Of a DNA stretch of 64,000 bases, positions 1 to 10,087 are shown one piece after another (positions within the stretch are counted from its first letter, which is position 1; every line of letters starts with the position of its first letter). The DNA is from Orientallactaga sibirica (Eukaryota; Chordata; Mammalia; Rodentia; Dipodidae), in assembly GCA_036365145.1 (NCBI GenBank), contig JAEOAD010000025.1, forward strand, positions 31,094,350 to 31,158,349, read 5' to 3'. A model generated the notes under the pieces. That model saw nothing but the letters and a program-made list of their open reading frames with translations, was not told where the DNA came from and searched no databases. The translations under genes were made by a program, and so were the position numbers.

Positions 1-240
1 GAAAAAAAGCCTTTTAAAAATACTGAGAACATCAAAAATACTCATTTGAAGAAATCTGCATTTCTAACTGAAGTGAGCCAAAAGGAAAATTATGCTGGGG
101 CAAAGTTTAGTGATCCACCTTCTCCTAGTGTCCTTCCAAAGCCTCCTAGTCACTGGATGGGAAGCACTGTTGAAAATTCCAACCAAAATAAGGAGCTCAT
201 GGCAGTACACTTGAAAACTCTCCTCAAAGTTCAAACTTAA
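1..240 (+). CDS. PNRC1: PNRC1, C-terminal part (5' end outside window)
   Basis: The frame is open from base 1 to a TAA at 238-240, giving the last 79 codons of a proline-rich nuclear receptor coactivator. The visible core is [19 protein letters not shown] followed by SHWMG, the SH3-ligand-like proline-rich motif that defines the PNRC family. The protein ends LKTLLKVQT, which carries an LxxLL-type nuclear-receptor box (LKTLL). The tail after SHW ([11 protein letters not shown]) fits PNRC1 rather than PNRC2, judged from memory of both proteins. PNRC proteins bind nuclear receptors and, for PNRC2 at least, the DCP1A decapping factor. The codons are intact with no frameshift. The start codon and upstream exon lie before the window. 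A processed retrocopy cannot be fully excluded, but no A-tail follows the UTR. Confidence 0.86.
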   Translation, partial: EKKPFKNTENIKNTHLKKSAFLTEVSQKENYAGAKFSDPPSPSVLPKPPSHWMGSTVENSNQNKELMAVHLKTLLKVQT

Positions 241-905
241 AGTTTCAGATCATTGTGTATGTAAAACATCATTCTTCCCAAATCCTTGGACCCTGAAAGA
301 AAATTCATACAGAAATGGAAAATTGCCTTGTTGCAGCATACAAGTGTAAAAAAATGAGTTATATACAAACAGCTTGTATTATATTTTGTATTTTGTAAAT
401 ACTGTATACCATGTATTATGTGTATATTGTTCATACTTGAGAGGTACATTATAGTTTTGTTATGAAAGTATGTATTACCCTGCCAACATGGTGGGTGTTT
501 TTGTATATATAGAGTAGAGAAATTTTAAGTGTGCTATGGCACATGAAAGGCTTTGCACAGGTACTTAACTTTTTTTTTTTTTCCAAGAAAAAACCTGTCA
601 AACCTGAACATGCAGATGTAAATGTGACCAGCTAACTGATGCGTTGCTGAGGTCAAACTGGCACAGTCTTAAACACGGGTCTCTCTGTGTTTCAATCTGG
701 CATAATCCTTGTAAACATGGGCTATGTCTGTTTCTCCAAATTGATCTGCCTTCTAATCTGTCATTACCGGAAAATATTCCCATTTTGACCAAATGTATTT
801 CTGGGATTGGAATTTAAAATGCCTCTTAATTTTCATACCAACAAAATTGATTGTAATCAAATTTTAAAGTAATAATAATTTGGCCTTCCCCTTTTAAACT
901 AGTTT
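241..905 (+). other. PNRC1: Probable PNRC1 3' untranslated region
   Basis: AT-rich sequence runs on from the PNRC1 stop codon without any interspersed repeat until a SINE at about 908. It has long AT stretches (for example 376-440) and ends near an aataataat run at about 868-880. I see no canonical AATAAA before the SINE, so the true cleavage site is unknown and the UTR may continue past the SINE (about 1095-1190). Small open frames on the minus strand here look like chance. Confidence 0.6.
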
Positions 906-907
906 TG

Positions 908-1094
908 GCTTTTTTTTGTTTGTTTGCAAGAAGAGAGAGAATGAGAATGGGTGTGACAGGGTCTCCAGCCACTGCAAATGAACTCCAGAATTCACCACTT
1001 TGTGCATCTGGTTTTACATAGGTACTGGGAAATCAAACCAGGGTTGTTGGGCTTTGCAGGCAAGTGCCTTAACCCCTGAGCAATCTCTCCCACC
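908..1094 (-). mobile_element. DIP-like SINE (B2 superfamily)
   Basis: T-rich start, GA-rich tract, then the reverse complement of the tRNA-like head, ending ctgagcaatctctcccacc. It marks the end of the uninterrupted PNRC1 3' UTR. Diverged from the family's usual sequence. Confidence 0.8.
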
Positions 1095-1192
1095 TGTAGT
1101 CTTTGTGTGTGTGACAGTGTTTGAACTTTTATAGTTTATTCTACTGGCCTTATGTCCTTGACTTTATGCTAATAGTACATCAATTTCAAAAG

Positions 1193-1329
1193 AGGCATGC
1201 TGGTTGGTGGATGCCTTTAATCCTAGATATGAGTCCAAGGCCCACCTGAGACTACATAGTGAATTCCAGGTCAGCCTGGCTAAGGCAAGACCTTACCTCA
1301 AAAAAACAGAAGCAACAACAAAACAAAAA
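1193..1329 (+). mobile_element. B1-type SINE, diverged
   Basis: Contains the B1 landmarks ggtggatgcctttaatcc and cacctgagactacatag, then an A-rich tail with aacaacaaaac interruptions. Some internal sequence between the two halves is missing. Confidence 0.75.
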
Positions 1330-1376
1330 GGCTGGAGAGATGGCTCAGCAGTTAATAGCACTTGCTTGAAGATGGT
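1330..1376 (+). mobile_element. DIP-like SINE, head fragment
   Basis: Begins ggctggagagatggctcagc directly after the preceding B1 tail and stops after about 45 bases, so only the A-box part of the tRNA-like head remains. Confidence 0.65.
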
Positions 1377-1571
1377 GTTGAAATACTTTGTGTCCTCTCC
1401 TCATAAGGCTAGTTCTCTTGACCTCATCCTCTGTCTCTTAATGACCATCAATTTCATCTCTGATAATTTCTTGATTAGTTACAAATCATTTCTTCATGGA
1501 ACAATGCTAATATGGGTAGCATTCACTTAAATTCTAAACAATGATAGGAGGTAGCCAGTTAGTGTAAAGAA

Positions 1572-2114
1572 TGTTGAAGATAGCTCCACATTGCTGAGAT
1601 GAACATCCAAATCAGACACAGTTCATGGGAGAAAGATTCATTTAAAATTTACAGAATCATCAATTTGTAGAAGAAGCTGGTTCCCATTCAAAAAGCTAAG
1701 CAGGGAGACACCACCAAACAGCCAGCACCAGCAGCAAGCACAGCCAGAGTTCAAAACTTCTTTGCATACCTTTAGGTTAGAATTGCAATCTTCTGCCAGT
1801 GACATGCCCCTATATCAGGAGTCTGCATGCTAGGGCCTGAAGTTGCAAACTCAATTTTTAAAAACTTTTTAAAAATAACTTATTTGAGAGAAAGAGAGAG
1901 AGAATGGGCATGCCAGGTCCTCCAGCCACTGAAAACAAACTCCAGATGCATGCACCCCCTATTGCATCTGGCTTATGTGGGTCCTGGAGAGTCGAACCAA
2001 GGTCCTTGGTATTTGCAGGTAAATGCCTTAACTGCTAAGCCATCTCTCCAACCCCTGCAAACTCAATTTTAATAGAACACCTGAGTCTATGGAGGACATA
2101 CATTCAAACTACTA
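1572..2114 (-). repeat. 3' LTR of the MaLR-type element, split by a SINE
   Basis: This copy resembles the solo LTR at 8192-8580 and the right-hand LTR at 3941-4246. It is longer only because a DIP-like SINE sits inside it at 1859-2055. The right end lies near the string cattcaaactacta. Confidence 0.65.
1859..2055 (-). mobile_element. DIP-like SINE inside the LTR
   Basis: Flanked by a perfect 15-bp target duplication, TGCAAACTCAATTTT, at 1844-1858 and 2056-2070. It therefore inserted after the LTR element did, and the LTR reads through when the SINE is removed. Confidence 0.9.
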
Positions 2115-3940
2115 AATTGTGTCCCTTGGCCTCCAATAGACTCATGGCTATCTCACATTGTAGAATGCATTTAGTCCAACTTCAAAGGCCCTATAAGCTT
2201 TACCAACTTTAAGACTGTCCCTTAACTATGAGTCCTCTAAGATTAAGACAAGTTACATACTTCCAACACATGGCACAGTAAACATTTCTATTACTATAAG
2301 GCTTAACAAGTGTAAGGAAAGTGAGGAAGAAAAGCAAAGACAAACACTGGACTTGATCTCTACAGAGTGTTTATTGAACAGCGATGAGGGGTTAGAGCCT
2401 TCATGTTGGATGGAGGCTGAAGCACTGAGTTAAGCTGGTGTTCAATCTTATAAGGAAGATCCTAAGAAAAACATTGGACGAGGTGTACTCAGAATACGCT
2501 TTTCCTTTTTTTTTTTTCCCCAGCAATAATTGTCTAAGGGAGGAAACCCCAATGGTTTCTGTTCCCTCAAGACCTTCTGAGTTAAAGGAAGTATATCAAT
2601 CATGAGAACTGTCAAGCTGGTCTGGGAATGCTAGTCTGGGAATGACTGCCTCTGATGTTTCTCTGAGGTCTTCTAGTCTTAGGGACCGTCTGTAACCCTC
2701 TAGCTCCCTCTGGTTTTCAGGGAGAGTCATTAAGTGGACCAATGCAAAATCAGTAACCATCAGGTAAACATCAAACATTTGCAGGTCAAGTCTGATATCC
2801 ATAACCAGTGATAACAGTATGGATTTTCAAATCCCTCCATCTGGGCTGAGTAGCTGGGGCAAACTTCCATCCTGAGCCAACGGTGCTCCATGGTATTCTT
2901 GGACAGTCCTGTTATATCCAAAACATCTTTGGGACTCCATTGCAAACCACACTGTCTTAACTCCATACAGTATCCTTTCTAGCCTTTAAAGCAGGAATAT
3001 CCTGTTTCTTATGCCTCATCTCTGCAGAAGCTCCTATTTAACATTCGGTCTCTCATGGGAGGAATAACCTCAGGCATCCCTTCCATTGTTTCAATGTAAA
3101 GCAGTTGGCCGTCCTTAATAGTAGCAGCTTCAGTAACCTAAAACTTGACTTTGTGTCAGTAATTTTAAACTTGTTTGAATTTTCCCAATTTTCAATCTCA
3201 TGTCTCAAGTCCTATTTTCCACCAAGCAAATCAAATTACTTTCAAATTCAATCTTGATTAAACTCTGGGCAACAGAAAGAAGCTAGTTTTTGTGCCAGTA
3301 GCCCAGTTCCAACAAAGTTCTCTGCAGTCTTTCATTCCTCTTCGAAAGTTCATAATCAAAGCCTCCAAATACAATTCTGTTTTCATCTGGCATTTCAAAC
3401 TTTTACCAGAATAGCCCATAAAACTTGGCTTACCATTCTGGAAGGCATCTTCAGTTGAAAGTGTAAGGAAAAAGGTTTAGAGGCAAGTTTGTAACAGGAA
3501 GAAGCAGATAGACATATTTAGCAGGGAGTGGGATTTTAGTTCAAGGTCACATTTCAGCACTCTTGGGACCGGAAATCTACAGTGTTTTGGTAGCTTTTTG
3601 CAGGATGCTTTAATCTAGCAAAGAGGGTTGGGGATAAGGGAGTGTTGGAAGTAAACTTCTTTTGTCTGAGACAGCCTACCAGGTATTCAGCTCTCCTGGG
3701 GTCATAGGTCAACAGGCTGCATCCTTTCAAGATAATGGGGCTGGAGGGACAGTTTTGTGATCTGGGCAGACTCCTTGGTGTACAGCAGTAATGTGTTGAA
3801 TTCCTGAGAGACTCAAAGAAATTGCTAACTCCTTAACCAAGTTCCAATTCCATGCCCATTCCTCAAAAGTTCAAAAAGACCAAAATCTACATGGTCAGAT
3901 TGATCATACAACCACACCCAATTCTCTGGTACCAAATTTC
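2115..3940 (-). other. Internal region of the MaLR-type element
   Basis: Low-copy sequence between the two LTRs, with no open frame beyond 70 codons on either strand and no SINE. Strings such as accagaatagcccataaa and tccaacttcaaaggccc fit antisense MaLR internal sequence as I remember it. I see no gag-like or pol-like motif. Confidence 0.5.
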
Positions 3941-4246
3941 TGTTGGAGAGAGTGCCATTCTGTTGGGATGAACATCCAAACCAGACAGTATATGGCAGAA
4001 GAAGCTGGTTCCTACTTACAAATCCAAGCAAAGAGACACTACCAAACAGCCAACACCACAAGTAAACACAACCAGAGCTCAAAAACCTCTGCATACCCTT
4101 AGGCTGGAATTCAGATCTGCCTCAATGACATGCTCCTCTTCCCCCTACCCCCTTGGACCCCACTGTAGGAGTCTGTCTGCCAAGAATTGAAGCTGCAAAC
4201 TCAGTTTTAAAGCACCTGAATCTATTGGGAACCTATCCACAACAAC
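3941..4246 (-). repeat. 5' LTR of the MaLR-type element
   Basis: Starts TGTTGGAGAGAGTGCC immediately after ggtaccaaatttc, which is the primer-binding side of the element read on the minus strand. It aligns along its length with 1572-2114, apart from the SINE there. Confidence 0.6.
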
Positions 4247-4290
4247 ACACCCACAGACTGGGGTTACAGATGTGCATGGCCATGCCCAAT

Positions 4291-4479
4291 TTATTTTTAA
4301 ATTTTATTTTATTTGAGAGAGAGAGAGAGAGAATGTGTGCACTAGGGCCTTCAGCCACTGTAAACGAACTCCAGACACATGCCACCTTGTGCTCATGGCT
4401 TACGTGGGTCCTAGGGAATCAACCTGTGTCCTTTGACTTTTCAGGGAAATGCCTTAACCACTAAGCCATCTATCCAATC
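4291..4479 (-). mobile_element. DIP-like SINE
   Basis: Reverse-oriented copy with a GA tract at 4315-4331, ending accactaagccatctatcc. Near-matching flanks, ccatgcccaattt on the left and ccatgcccagttt on the right, look like its target duplication. Confidence 0.8.
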
Positions 4480-4537
4480 CCATGCCCAGTTTTTTCATGT
4501 GAATTCTGGGGAGTTGAACTTTCTGGTCTCTAGCACT

Positions 4538-4676
4538 TAGAGGTAGGGTCTCACCTTAGTCTAGGCTGACCTGGAATTCACTATATAGTCTCACGGTGGC
4601 CTCAAATTCACAGTGATCCTCCTACCTCTGCCTCCAAGTGCTGGGATTAAAGGTGTGCGCCACCACCACCACAGCA
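4538..4676 (-). mobile_element. B1-type SINE
   Basis: Reads gaggtagggtctcacc, tggaattcactatatagtct and gctgggattaaaggtgtgcg, the reverse complement of a B1. No T-run precedes it. Confidence 0.85.
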
Positions 4677-4699
4677 GCTGTTAGTTACTATTTTCATTT

Positions 4700-4703
<4 letters not shown>

Positions 4704-4732
<29 letters not shown>
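4704..4732. repeat. (CT)n microsatellite
   Basis: About fourteen CT dinucleotides directly before the next B1. Probably derived from a SINE tail. Confidence 0.9.
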
Positions 4733-4735
<3 letters not shown>

Positions 4736-4736
<1 letters not shown>

Positions 4737-4880
4737 GGTTTTTCAAGGTAGGGTCTCACTCTAGCTCAGGCTGACCTGGAATTCACTATGTATTCTCAGG
4801 GTGGCCTCGAACTCTTGGTGATCCTCCTACCTCTGCCTCCTGAGTACTGGGATTAAAGGTGTTTGCTACCACGCCCAGCT
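4736..4880 (-). mobile_element. B1-type SINE
   Basis: Near full-length reverse-oriented copy from ggtttttcaaggtagggtct to ttgctaccacgcccagct. Confidence 0.88.
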
Positions 4881-4885
4881 TAGTT

Positions 4886-5394
4886 AGTATTTTCAGTCTT
4901 AAATATAATGCTCCTATGATGTGTCACCTGTAAATGTTATGTCACATACGAAAAATTTATTTAAAATATATAAGGACTAGATCATAATGGCTAATAGATA
5001 AATGTGATTCAGGAGTTTTTCCTAATGGTTCTGTTAATTATCGTTCGCCTAAAGAGTTGCCTCCCTGTGTATTCAGCACCATCTTCAATAGACCCTAGGA
5101 GTAGGCTTCATAGAACAGCTTGCTTTATGTATAAAGTGTAATGTGAAATTTGGCAAAAAGAGAACCAAAAGCAGGTTCCCAGAAGCGACCTGTGTTACTA
5201 GAACTTCCATAGGGGACTTCAGCAGCTGTAGAGAGTTAAATGTTCCAGAGCCAAAATTATTTTGGGCTATATTAGCTTTTTTAAAATAGCCAGCTTGTTA
5301 TCATTTTCTGTTTATCCTTTAACGTTTCCATGACCAGCTGATACACCTGTTTTTCTGGGTTATTGTTCTTGTAAACATATTGATATAAGAGTTT
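4886..5394. other. Non-repetitive stretch, nothing recognised
   Basis: No SINE, no open frame of note and no tandem repeat. Composition is ordinary AT-rich intergenic. Confidence 0.5.
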
Positions 5395-6180
5395 TAGGGT
5401 TCCTCTGCCAATGTACCAATATATGCCAACACACCAATAATTTGGGGTGGTCCTGGATCCTTGTCTTATGAATTTGAAGAATAAAATCCACAGACCAGAA
5501 GGTAAGGTTCTGAAACATTTTATTATAGCTTAAAACTTTAAGGAGGCAGAGATTTAAGAGGAGAATTTACAGGAAAGAAGGAACACATAGCTCTTCCTAA
5601 AGGAGGCAAAACAGGATTTGGGAAGCCCTGAACATAGGAGGAAGCAAGGTAAAGAGCTCTTGCTCAGGGAGGCAAGAAGGTGTTTGAGAAGCCCCATATG
5701 TAAGAGAAGGAAAGCTGTTGTCTAGAAAGCCAAAAGGGTGTTTGAGAAGCCCACCTTGAGAATCAGGTTGGGGTTTTTTATGAGCCCCATGAGTGGGTAT
5801 CTGGTTTAGCCAGTTAGTCTTGATATCAGGTGCCTGGAGTACGAGCTCTAGAAAAGGGCAATCTTCCCAGGAATCTTAATTTTCTAGGAAAGGAGTGGAA
5901 GGACTCCCTAAGGGGATAGAGATAAGGAAAGGCCAAATCTTTCTTACCTGTATTAAAGTGTAATGACCTAGATTTTCCCCTACAGGCCTAAGGACAATTC
6001 CTGCATTTAGCCAAGAGAAACTATTTACTCTGTATTCTCAGGGTGGCCTTGAACTCACAGTGATTCTCCCATCTCTGCCTCCCGAGTACTGGGATTAAAG
6101 GCATGTGCCACTACACCCGGCCAAGAGAAACTATTTACTTTGGAGATCCTGTCACCCCTAAACTGCTTTGCCAATGTCTA
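5395..6180. repeat. Anonymous LTR-retroelement-like repeat, copy 1
   Basis: The opening (aatttggggtggtcctgg, then cttatgaatttgaagaata) is shared with 17520-17600 and 37890-37960, so this is a dispersed family. The stretch 5560-5800 contains a degenerate ~55-60 bp internal repeat (aggaggcaa...aagccc). The family resembles an ERV LTR and leader, but I cannot name it. It carries a B1 insertion at 6030-6120. Confidence 0.4.
6030..6120 (-). mobile_element. B1 fragment without tail, with perfect target duplication
   Basis: Only the 5' two-thirds of a B1 is present, in reverse orientation, and there is no T-run. Perfect 19-bp copies of CCAAGAGAAACTATTTACT flank it at 6011-6029 and 6121-6139. This has the form of a tailless retropseudogene insertion. 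Confidence 0.85.
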
Positions 6181-6347
6181 TCTCCTACAATATTTTTATT
6201 AAGTTAGACTTATATATGAGACCTTGCTTATTTCCTCTGAGATAAAATTTATTCTCTTTTATGCCAGGGCTTCCTCACATTTATTGAGATTTTTTCTGTT
6301 TTCAAGTGTGCCACCAAGCCCGGCTATTATTATTATTTTTTATTTAT

Positions 6348-6424
6348 GCTAGGCCTGGTGGTACACACCTTTAATCCCAGCACTCAGGAGGCAGACATAG
6401 GAGGATTGCTGTGAGTTTGAGGCT
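6348..6424 (+). mobile_element. B1-type SINE, 5' fragment
   Basis: Starts gctaggcctggtggtacaca and stops after ttgctgtgagtttgaggct, where L1 3' UTR sequence begins. Confidence 0.75.
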
Positions 6425-6680
6425 ACCACTGATGATTTCTGTATCATATGGCTGCATGCAGTGCAGCTTTTTCCAGCTTTCAGTAGGCTGGTCTATAGGG
6501 AGAAGATTTCCTGCTCAGCACCAGCTTGCTTTCTCAGTGACCTTGCCACTCAGGCAAGTGAGGTGTTCAGCAATAGGGTCTTACCATCTGTTTCTTAAGG
6601 GAAACCAAGGGTCTTGGCAATAGCCTGTAATGTTTTGGAGGCTACAGGTACATCCCTGGCCAACAACTCACTGGAAGGTA

Positions 6681-7132
6681 CCGATCTGCTGTGATTCTGA
6701 TGAGCTTGCCTTTGTAGGTCACTTGCTTTTTCTCTCTAACTGCTTTCAATACTATTTTGTTGGTCTGCATGTTTAGTACTTTAATTATAGGATGGCAAGA
6801 AGAGGTCCTATCCAGGTTTTGTCTGTTTGGTGTTCTAGAAGCTTCCTGTATCTGCATTGTCATTTCTTTCCCAATTTGGGGAAATTTTTCTTCTATGATT
6901 TTGTTGAAAATGCCTACTAAGCCTCTGGATTGAAATTCTTCTCCTTCTACTATACCCTGAATTGTTATGTTTGATCTTTTTATAGTGTCCTGGTTATCTT
7001 GAAATTCCCATTCATACCTTCCTATTAGCTGGTCTTTCTCTTTGTTGGACTGTATTAGGTCTGCCACCTGGTCTAGTTTAGATATTATGTTCTCTCCTTG
7101 ATCCATTTTACTGGTGAGACTTTCCACAGAGG

Positions 7133-7165
<33 letters not shown>

Positions 7166-7514
7166 GTTTTTCGAGGTAGGGTTTCACCTGGTCCATGCTG
7201 ACCTGGAATTAACTATGTAGTCTCAGGGTGGCCTCGAACTCTCAGCGATCCTCCTACCTCTGCCTCCCGAGTGCTGGGATTAAAGGCATGCGCCACCACG
7301 CCCGGCTCAGAGTTTTTATTTGACTGACTGTGTTCTTCAGAGCTAGATTTTCAGCCTGGGTTTTCTTCAGTATTTCTATTTCCTTACTCATGTCTTGTAA
7401 TGACCTCCTTATTTCATTAAGCTGGTTTCCTGTGTTCTCTTTCAGGAGTTTGTTTTCTTCTTTAATTCCTTTGATTTCTTCTTTGATTTCTTTGAGTATA
7501 GGCGGGCCGGCCAT
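6681..7514 (-). pseudogene. L1 ORF1 pseudogene, interrupted and 3'-truncated
   Basis: The N-terminal piece (7514-7308) starts MAGPPILKEIKEE and is a heptad-rich coiled coil (LLKENTGNQLNEIRRSL). After a B1 insertion the frame resumes with LIQSNKEKDQLIGRYEWE, followed by the RRM-domain hallmarks EASRTPNRQNL and AVREKKQVTYKGKLIRITAD. ORF1p is the trimeric RNA-binding protein of the L1 ribonucleoprotein. The usual C-terminal domain after ITAD is missing and 3' UTR sequence follows instead. The B1 adds a poly-lysine artefact from its A-tail. Confidence 0.85.
7134..7306 (-). mobile_element. B1-type SINE inside L1 ORF1
   Basis: A T-run of about 29 bases starts near 7136, then a full reverse-oriented B1 to cgccaccacgcccggct. 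The flanks cagaggtc and cagagttt may be a decayed target duplication. The long, uninterrupted T-run suggests a young copy. Confidence 0.9.
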
Positions 7515-7744
7515 GGTGGTGACTCTGGATGCGAGCCTGGCCCTTCCCCTGGATCGCCTCAGCTGCGGCGGGCATCAAGGCCTTACCCAGTGAGATCCGC
7601 TGGTGCCAGTGTTCCCCCTGCCCTGTGGAGGAGTGGGATCGCAATCGTCATTGGCAGTGGGCGTCGTGGGGCCAGTGGGGGGTCTTCCCCTCCTGACCCC
7701 CACAGCCCCATATCCTGGCACACGGCCCTCCCACCCGCCTTTCA

Positions 7745-8165
7745 ACTGTGGGGTGTGCTCAGCAGTGGGGTGTGCTTTCTGCTGTGGGATGATCTAAGAT
7801 GTGGGGCGTTCTCAGCTGTTGCTGTGCTCAGCTGTTGGGTGTGCTCAGCTGTGGGGTGTGCTCTCAGCTGTGGGGTGCTCTCAGCTGTGGCTGTGCTCAG
7901 CTGTGGGATGTGCTCAGCTGTGGGATGTACTCTCAGCTGTGGGGTGCTCTGAGCTGTGGAGTGCGCTCTCAGCTGTGGTGTGCGCTCTCAGCTGTGGGGT
8001 GCGCTCAGCTGTGGGGTGTGCTCTCAGCTGTGGGGTGCTCTCAGCTGTGGGGTGCGCCCAGCTGTGGGGTGCGCTCTCAGCTGTGGGGTGTGCTCTCAGC
8101 TGTGGGGTGCGCTCTCAGCTGTGGGGTGCTCTCAGCTGTGGGATGTGCTCAGCTGTGAGGTGTAC
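7745..8165. repeat. 17-19 bp minisatellite, unit (ctctca)gctgtggggtgtg
   Basis: About two dozen copies of a unit built on cagctgtggggtg, alternating between 17-bp and 19-bp forms depending on whether ctca or ctctca separates them. It lies at the 5' side of the antisense L1 and ends just before the solo LTR. All three forward frames stay open and give Cys/Val/Leu-rich peptides, which follows from the repeat and does not indicate a gene. Confidence 0.92.
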
Positions 8166-8191
8166 TATCAACTGAAGGACTGGAAGGCTTC

Positions 8192-8580
8192 TGTAGCAGA
8201 CAGCTTCAGGTTCGCTGAGATGAACTTCCAGACCAGGCATAGTTATGGAGGAAGGGATATTATTTATTGAAGCTTACAGATCCAGGGGAAGTTCCATAAA
8301 GGCAGGAGAAGCAACCTGCTCTTCACAGGACCAGGCAAAGGAGAGAAGCCAACCAGCCACCACAGCACACAGAGCAAAAACTACAGCCAAAAGGTCACAC
8401 AGCACACTTCAGGAACTCCTGCTAGGCATATTTGCATATCTTTACAATGGAATCTCAAACCATCACCACACCTTAAGACCGGCCCCCACTGACCTTGCCT
8501 CTAGCAAGGTTATTGCAGATGCAAACTATAAAGTAATAAAACATTGAATATATTGGGGGACATATATTCAAACTACCACA
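8192..8580 (-). mobile_element. Solo LTR, MaLR-type, with 5-bp target duplication
   Basis: Starts TGTAGCAGACAGC and ends AACTACCACA, so it has TG...CA termini. The 5-bp sequence GCTTC flanks it on both sides (8187-8191 and 8581-8585). It shares ctgagatgaac, aaccagccacca and cattgaatat-region landmarks with the LTRs at 1572 and 3941. No internal sequence remains, so the proviral form was lost by LTR-LTR recombination. Confidence 0.85.
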
Positions 8581-8585
8581 GCTTC

Positions 8586-9340
8586 CTCACTTTGATCATT
8601 CCTGTGACACCTACCCTCTCAGCAGTTTGCTGGGACCATTGTGTTTTAGAAGATGACATAGCTGAGTTTCTCCCCTCTGGTAGGTGAACCCTCCACAGAC
8701 AGTCTCTTCGTCCAGTGAACCCATTGGATGGGGGCAAAGTATCTGAGATATGTTGAGTTTAACTTGCAAAAGACCCAAGTCTTTCTTCCTCTTCAGACAT
8801 TTTAGCTGTGGTTTAAATGGCCAAGTTCAGTAATGTCTCCAGAACCTAGACAGAGGCCCAAGGCCACTGCCCTGGAGTGTTCATAAGTATAGAGTGTGTG
8901 TACAGCCGAACAAGCACCTGACTGAGTGTTCTTTGAAGAGGGGTGAAGAGTGACAGTGATGCCAAATGAGCTGGACAGAACATCTGGAGGCATAGCACTG
9001 GTAGAGGAGGAAGCTACTCTGTCTTTCCAAAACTGCTGAAATGAGTAGCTATAGGTCCACACTGGAGGAATGGATTGCAAGTGTGGGTCCCCTTCTGGTG
9101 GCAGCACAGGGTGTCTGGCATGCTTTGACTTCTTTGTTTAATGCTTGCCATCCTATGGAGGCTGAAATTAATTGGGCATGGTAAGGTCATAAGGGTAGGC
9201 TCACTTGCTCTCCTCCTTAAGGGAAGAATGAAGGTGAGAGGATCTTAATGGGTCATGGCAGCACTCGGTTGCATGGACTTAACTTTCTGGTCATATATGT
9301 CCTCCCATGGTGACTATTTAAAATGAGATATGTGACCATG
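8586..9340. other. Non-repetitive stretch, nothing recognised
   Basis: No SINE or tandem repeat. A minus-strand open frame of 101 codons (9107-8802) shows no recognisable motif, and I do not annotate it. Confidence 0.5.
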
Positions 9341-9356
9341 GCCTCATTACACTTTT

Positions 9357-9640
9357 TATTTATTTTTTTATTTATGTTTTTAATTTATTTTTGGAGAGAG
9401 AGACAGAGAGAGATAGAGAGGGAGAGGGAGACAGAAATGGGTACTCCAGCAGTCTCTCAGCTGCTGTGAATGAAATCCAGATGTGTGCACCCCCTTGTGG
9501 GCAAGTGCGGCATTGCGCCCTTGCCTAACTTTGCAGCTGGCTAAACGTGGGACCTGGAGATTGGAACTGCTGGACATTGGAACCAGCATTCTTAGGCTTA
9601 GCAGGCAGGCGCCTTAGCTGCTAAGCCATCTCTCCAGCCC
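9357..9640 (-). mobile_element. DIP-like SINE, long variant
   Basis: The long form contains aagtgcggcattgcgccctt, an extra block absent from the shorter copies. The target duplication cctcattacactttt is found at about 9342-9356 and again at 9639-9653. Confidence 0.9.
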
Positions 9641-10087
9641 TCATTACACTTTTTTACTCATAAATACTTCCTAATGTCATGAGGGGTTTACCCCATTATT
9701 TACATTGCCATCATAGTGCTGAGTTTTGGGTCTTTGGGGACTGTCTATATGTCACATACCACTACACATTTCTTACCATAACGGAGCCATATATTCTCCA
9801 TAATGTGGTCTATTGTGCCTCTGCCTGTGGTCAACAGTTAACAACTGACTAGTGTCACTGAAATGTATATGGAAAAACTGGGATGAGATGGAATAGTGTT
9901 TTATCATTAAATTATTATATTTATTGAGGGAAGTACACAATCAAGGAAAGGCACCCTAGTGGCTGGAGAGCCCACATTGCAGGTCTGAAAAATCTGCAGG
10001 AAAAAGAAGACAGAAATGAAAGGTAGGAGTTATGATATGTGAGTGTCCAGTGCTTCTCCATCTCCTCTGTACACTCCGCAAATGCCA

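Larger units (their letters stand above)
1572..4246 (-). mobile_element. ERVL-MaLR-type LTR retroelement with two LTRs, antisense
   Basis: Two related sequences in the same orientation, at 1572-2114 and 3941-4246, enclose about 1.8 kb. Both begin TGTTG and share gatgaacatccaaa, agaagctggttcc and accaaacagcca. The base pairs just left of the right-hand copy read ggtaccaaatttc. On the minus strand this is the gaaatttggtacc that I know from MaLR internal starts, so the element runs right to left. The internal part has no long open frame, as expected of MaLR elements, which are non-autonomous. The right end is weakly defined and I could not recover a target duplication for the whole element. Confidence 0.65.
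6425..7745 (-). mobile_element. Rearranged L1, antisense (5' UTR - ORF1 - 3' UTR, no ORF2)
   Basis: Read right to left, the order is a GC-rich leader (about 7745-7515), ORF1 (7514-6681, split by a B1) and 3' UTR sequence (6680-6425). The 3' UTR part closely matches 15790-16050 and 44395-44640, which lie in other L1 copies in this window. ORF2, normally about 3.8 kb, is absent. The junction falls within the C-terminal part of ORF1. This is either an internal deletion or an L1 derivative that resembles HAL1 elements. Confidence 0.75.

Noticed and set aside
7590..8270. Cys/Val/Leu-rich frames of 104-124 codons
   Set aside because: All three forward frames of a 17-19 bp minisatellite are open. 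This is a repeat effect.
8802..9107. 101-codon minus-strand frame
   Set aside because: No known domain. The length is within chance for this composition.
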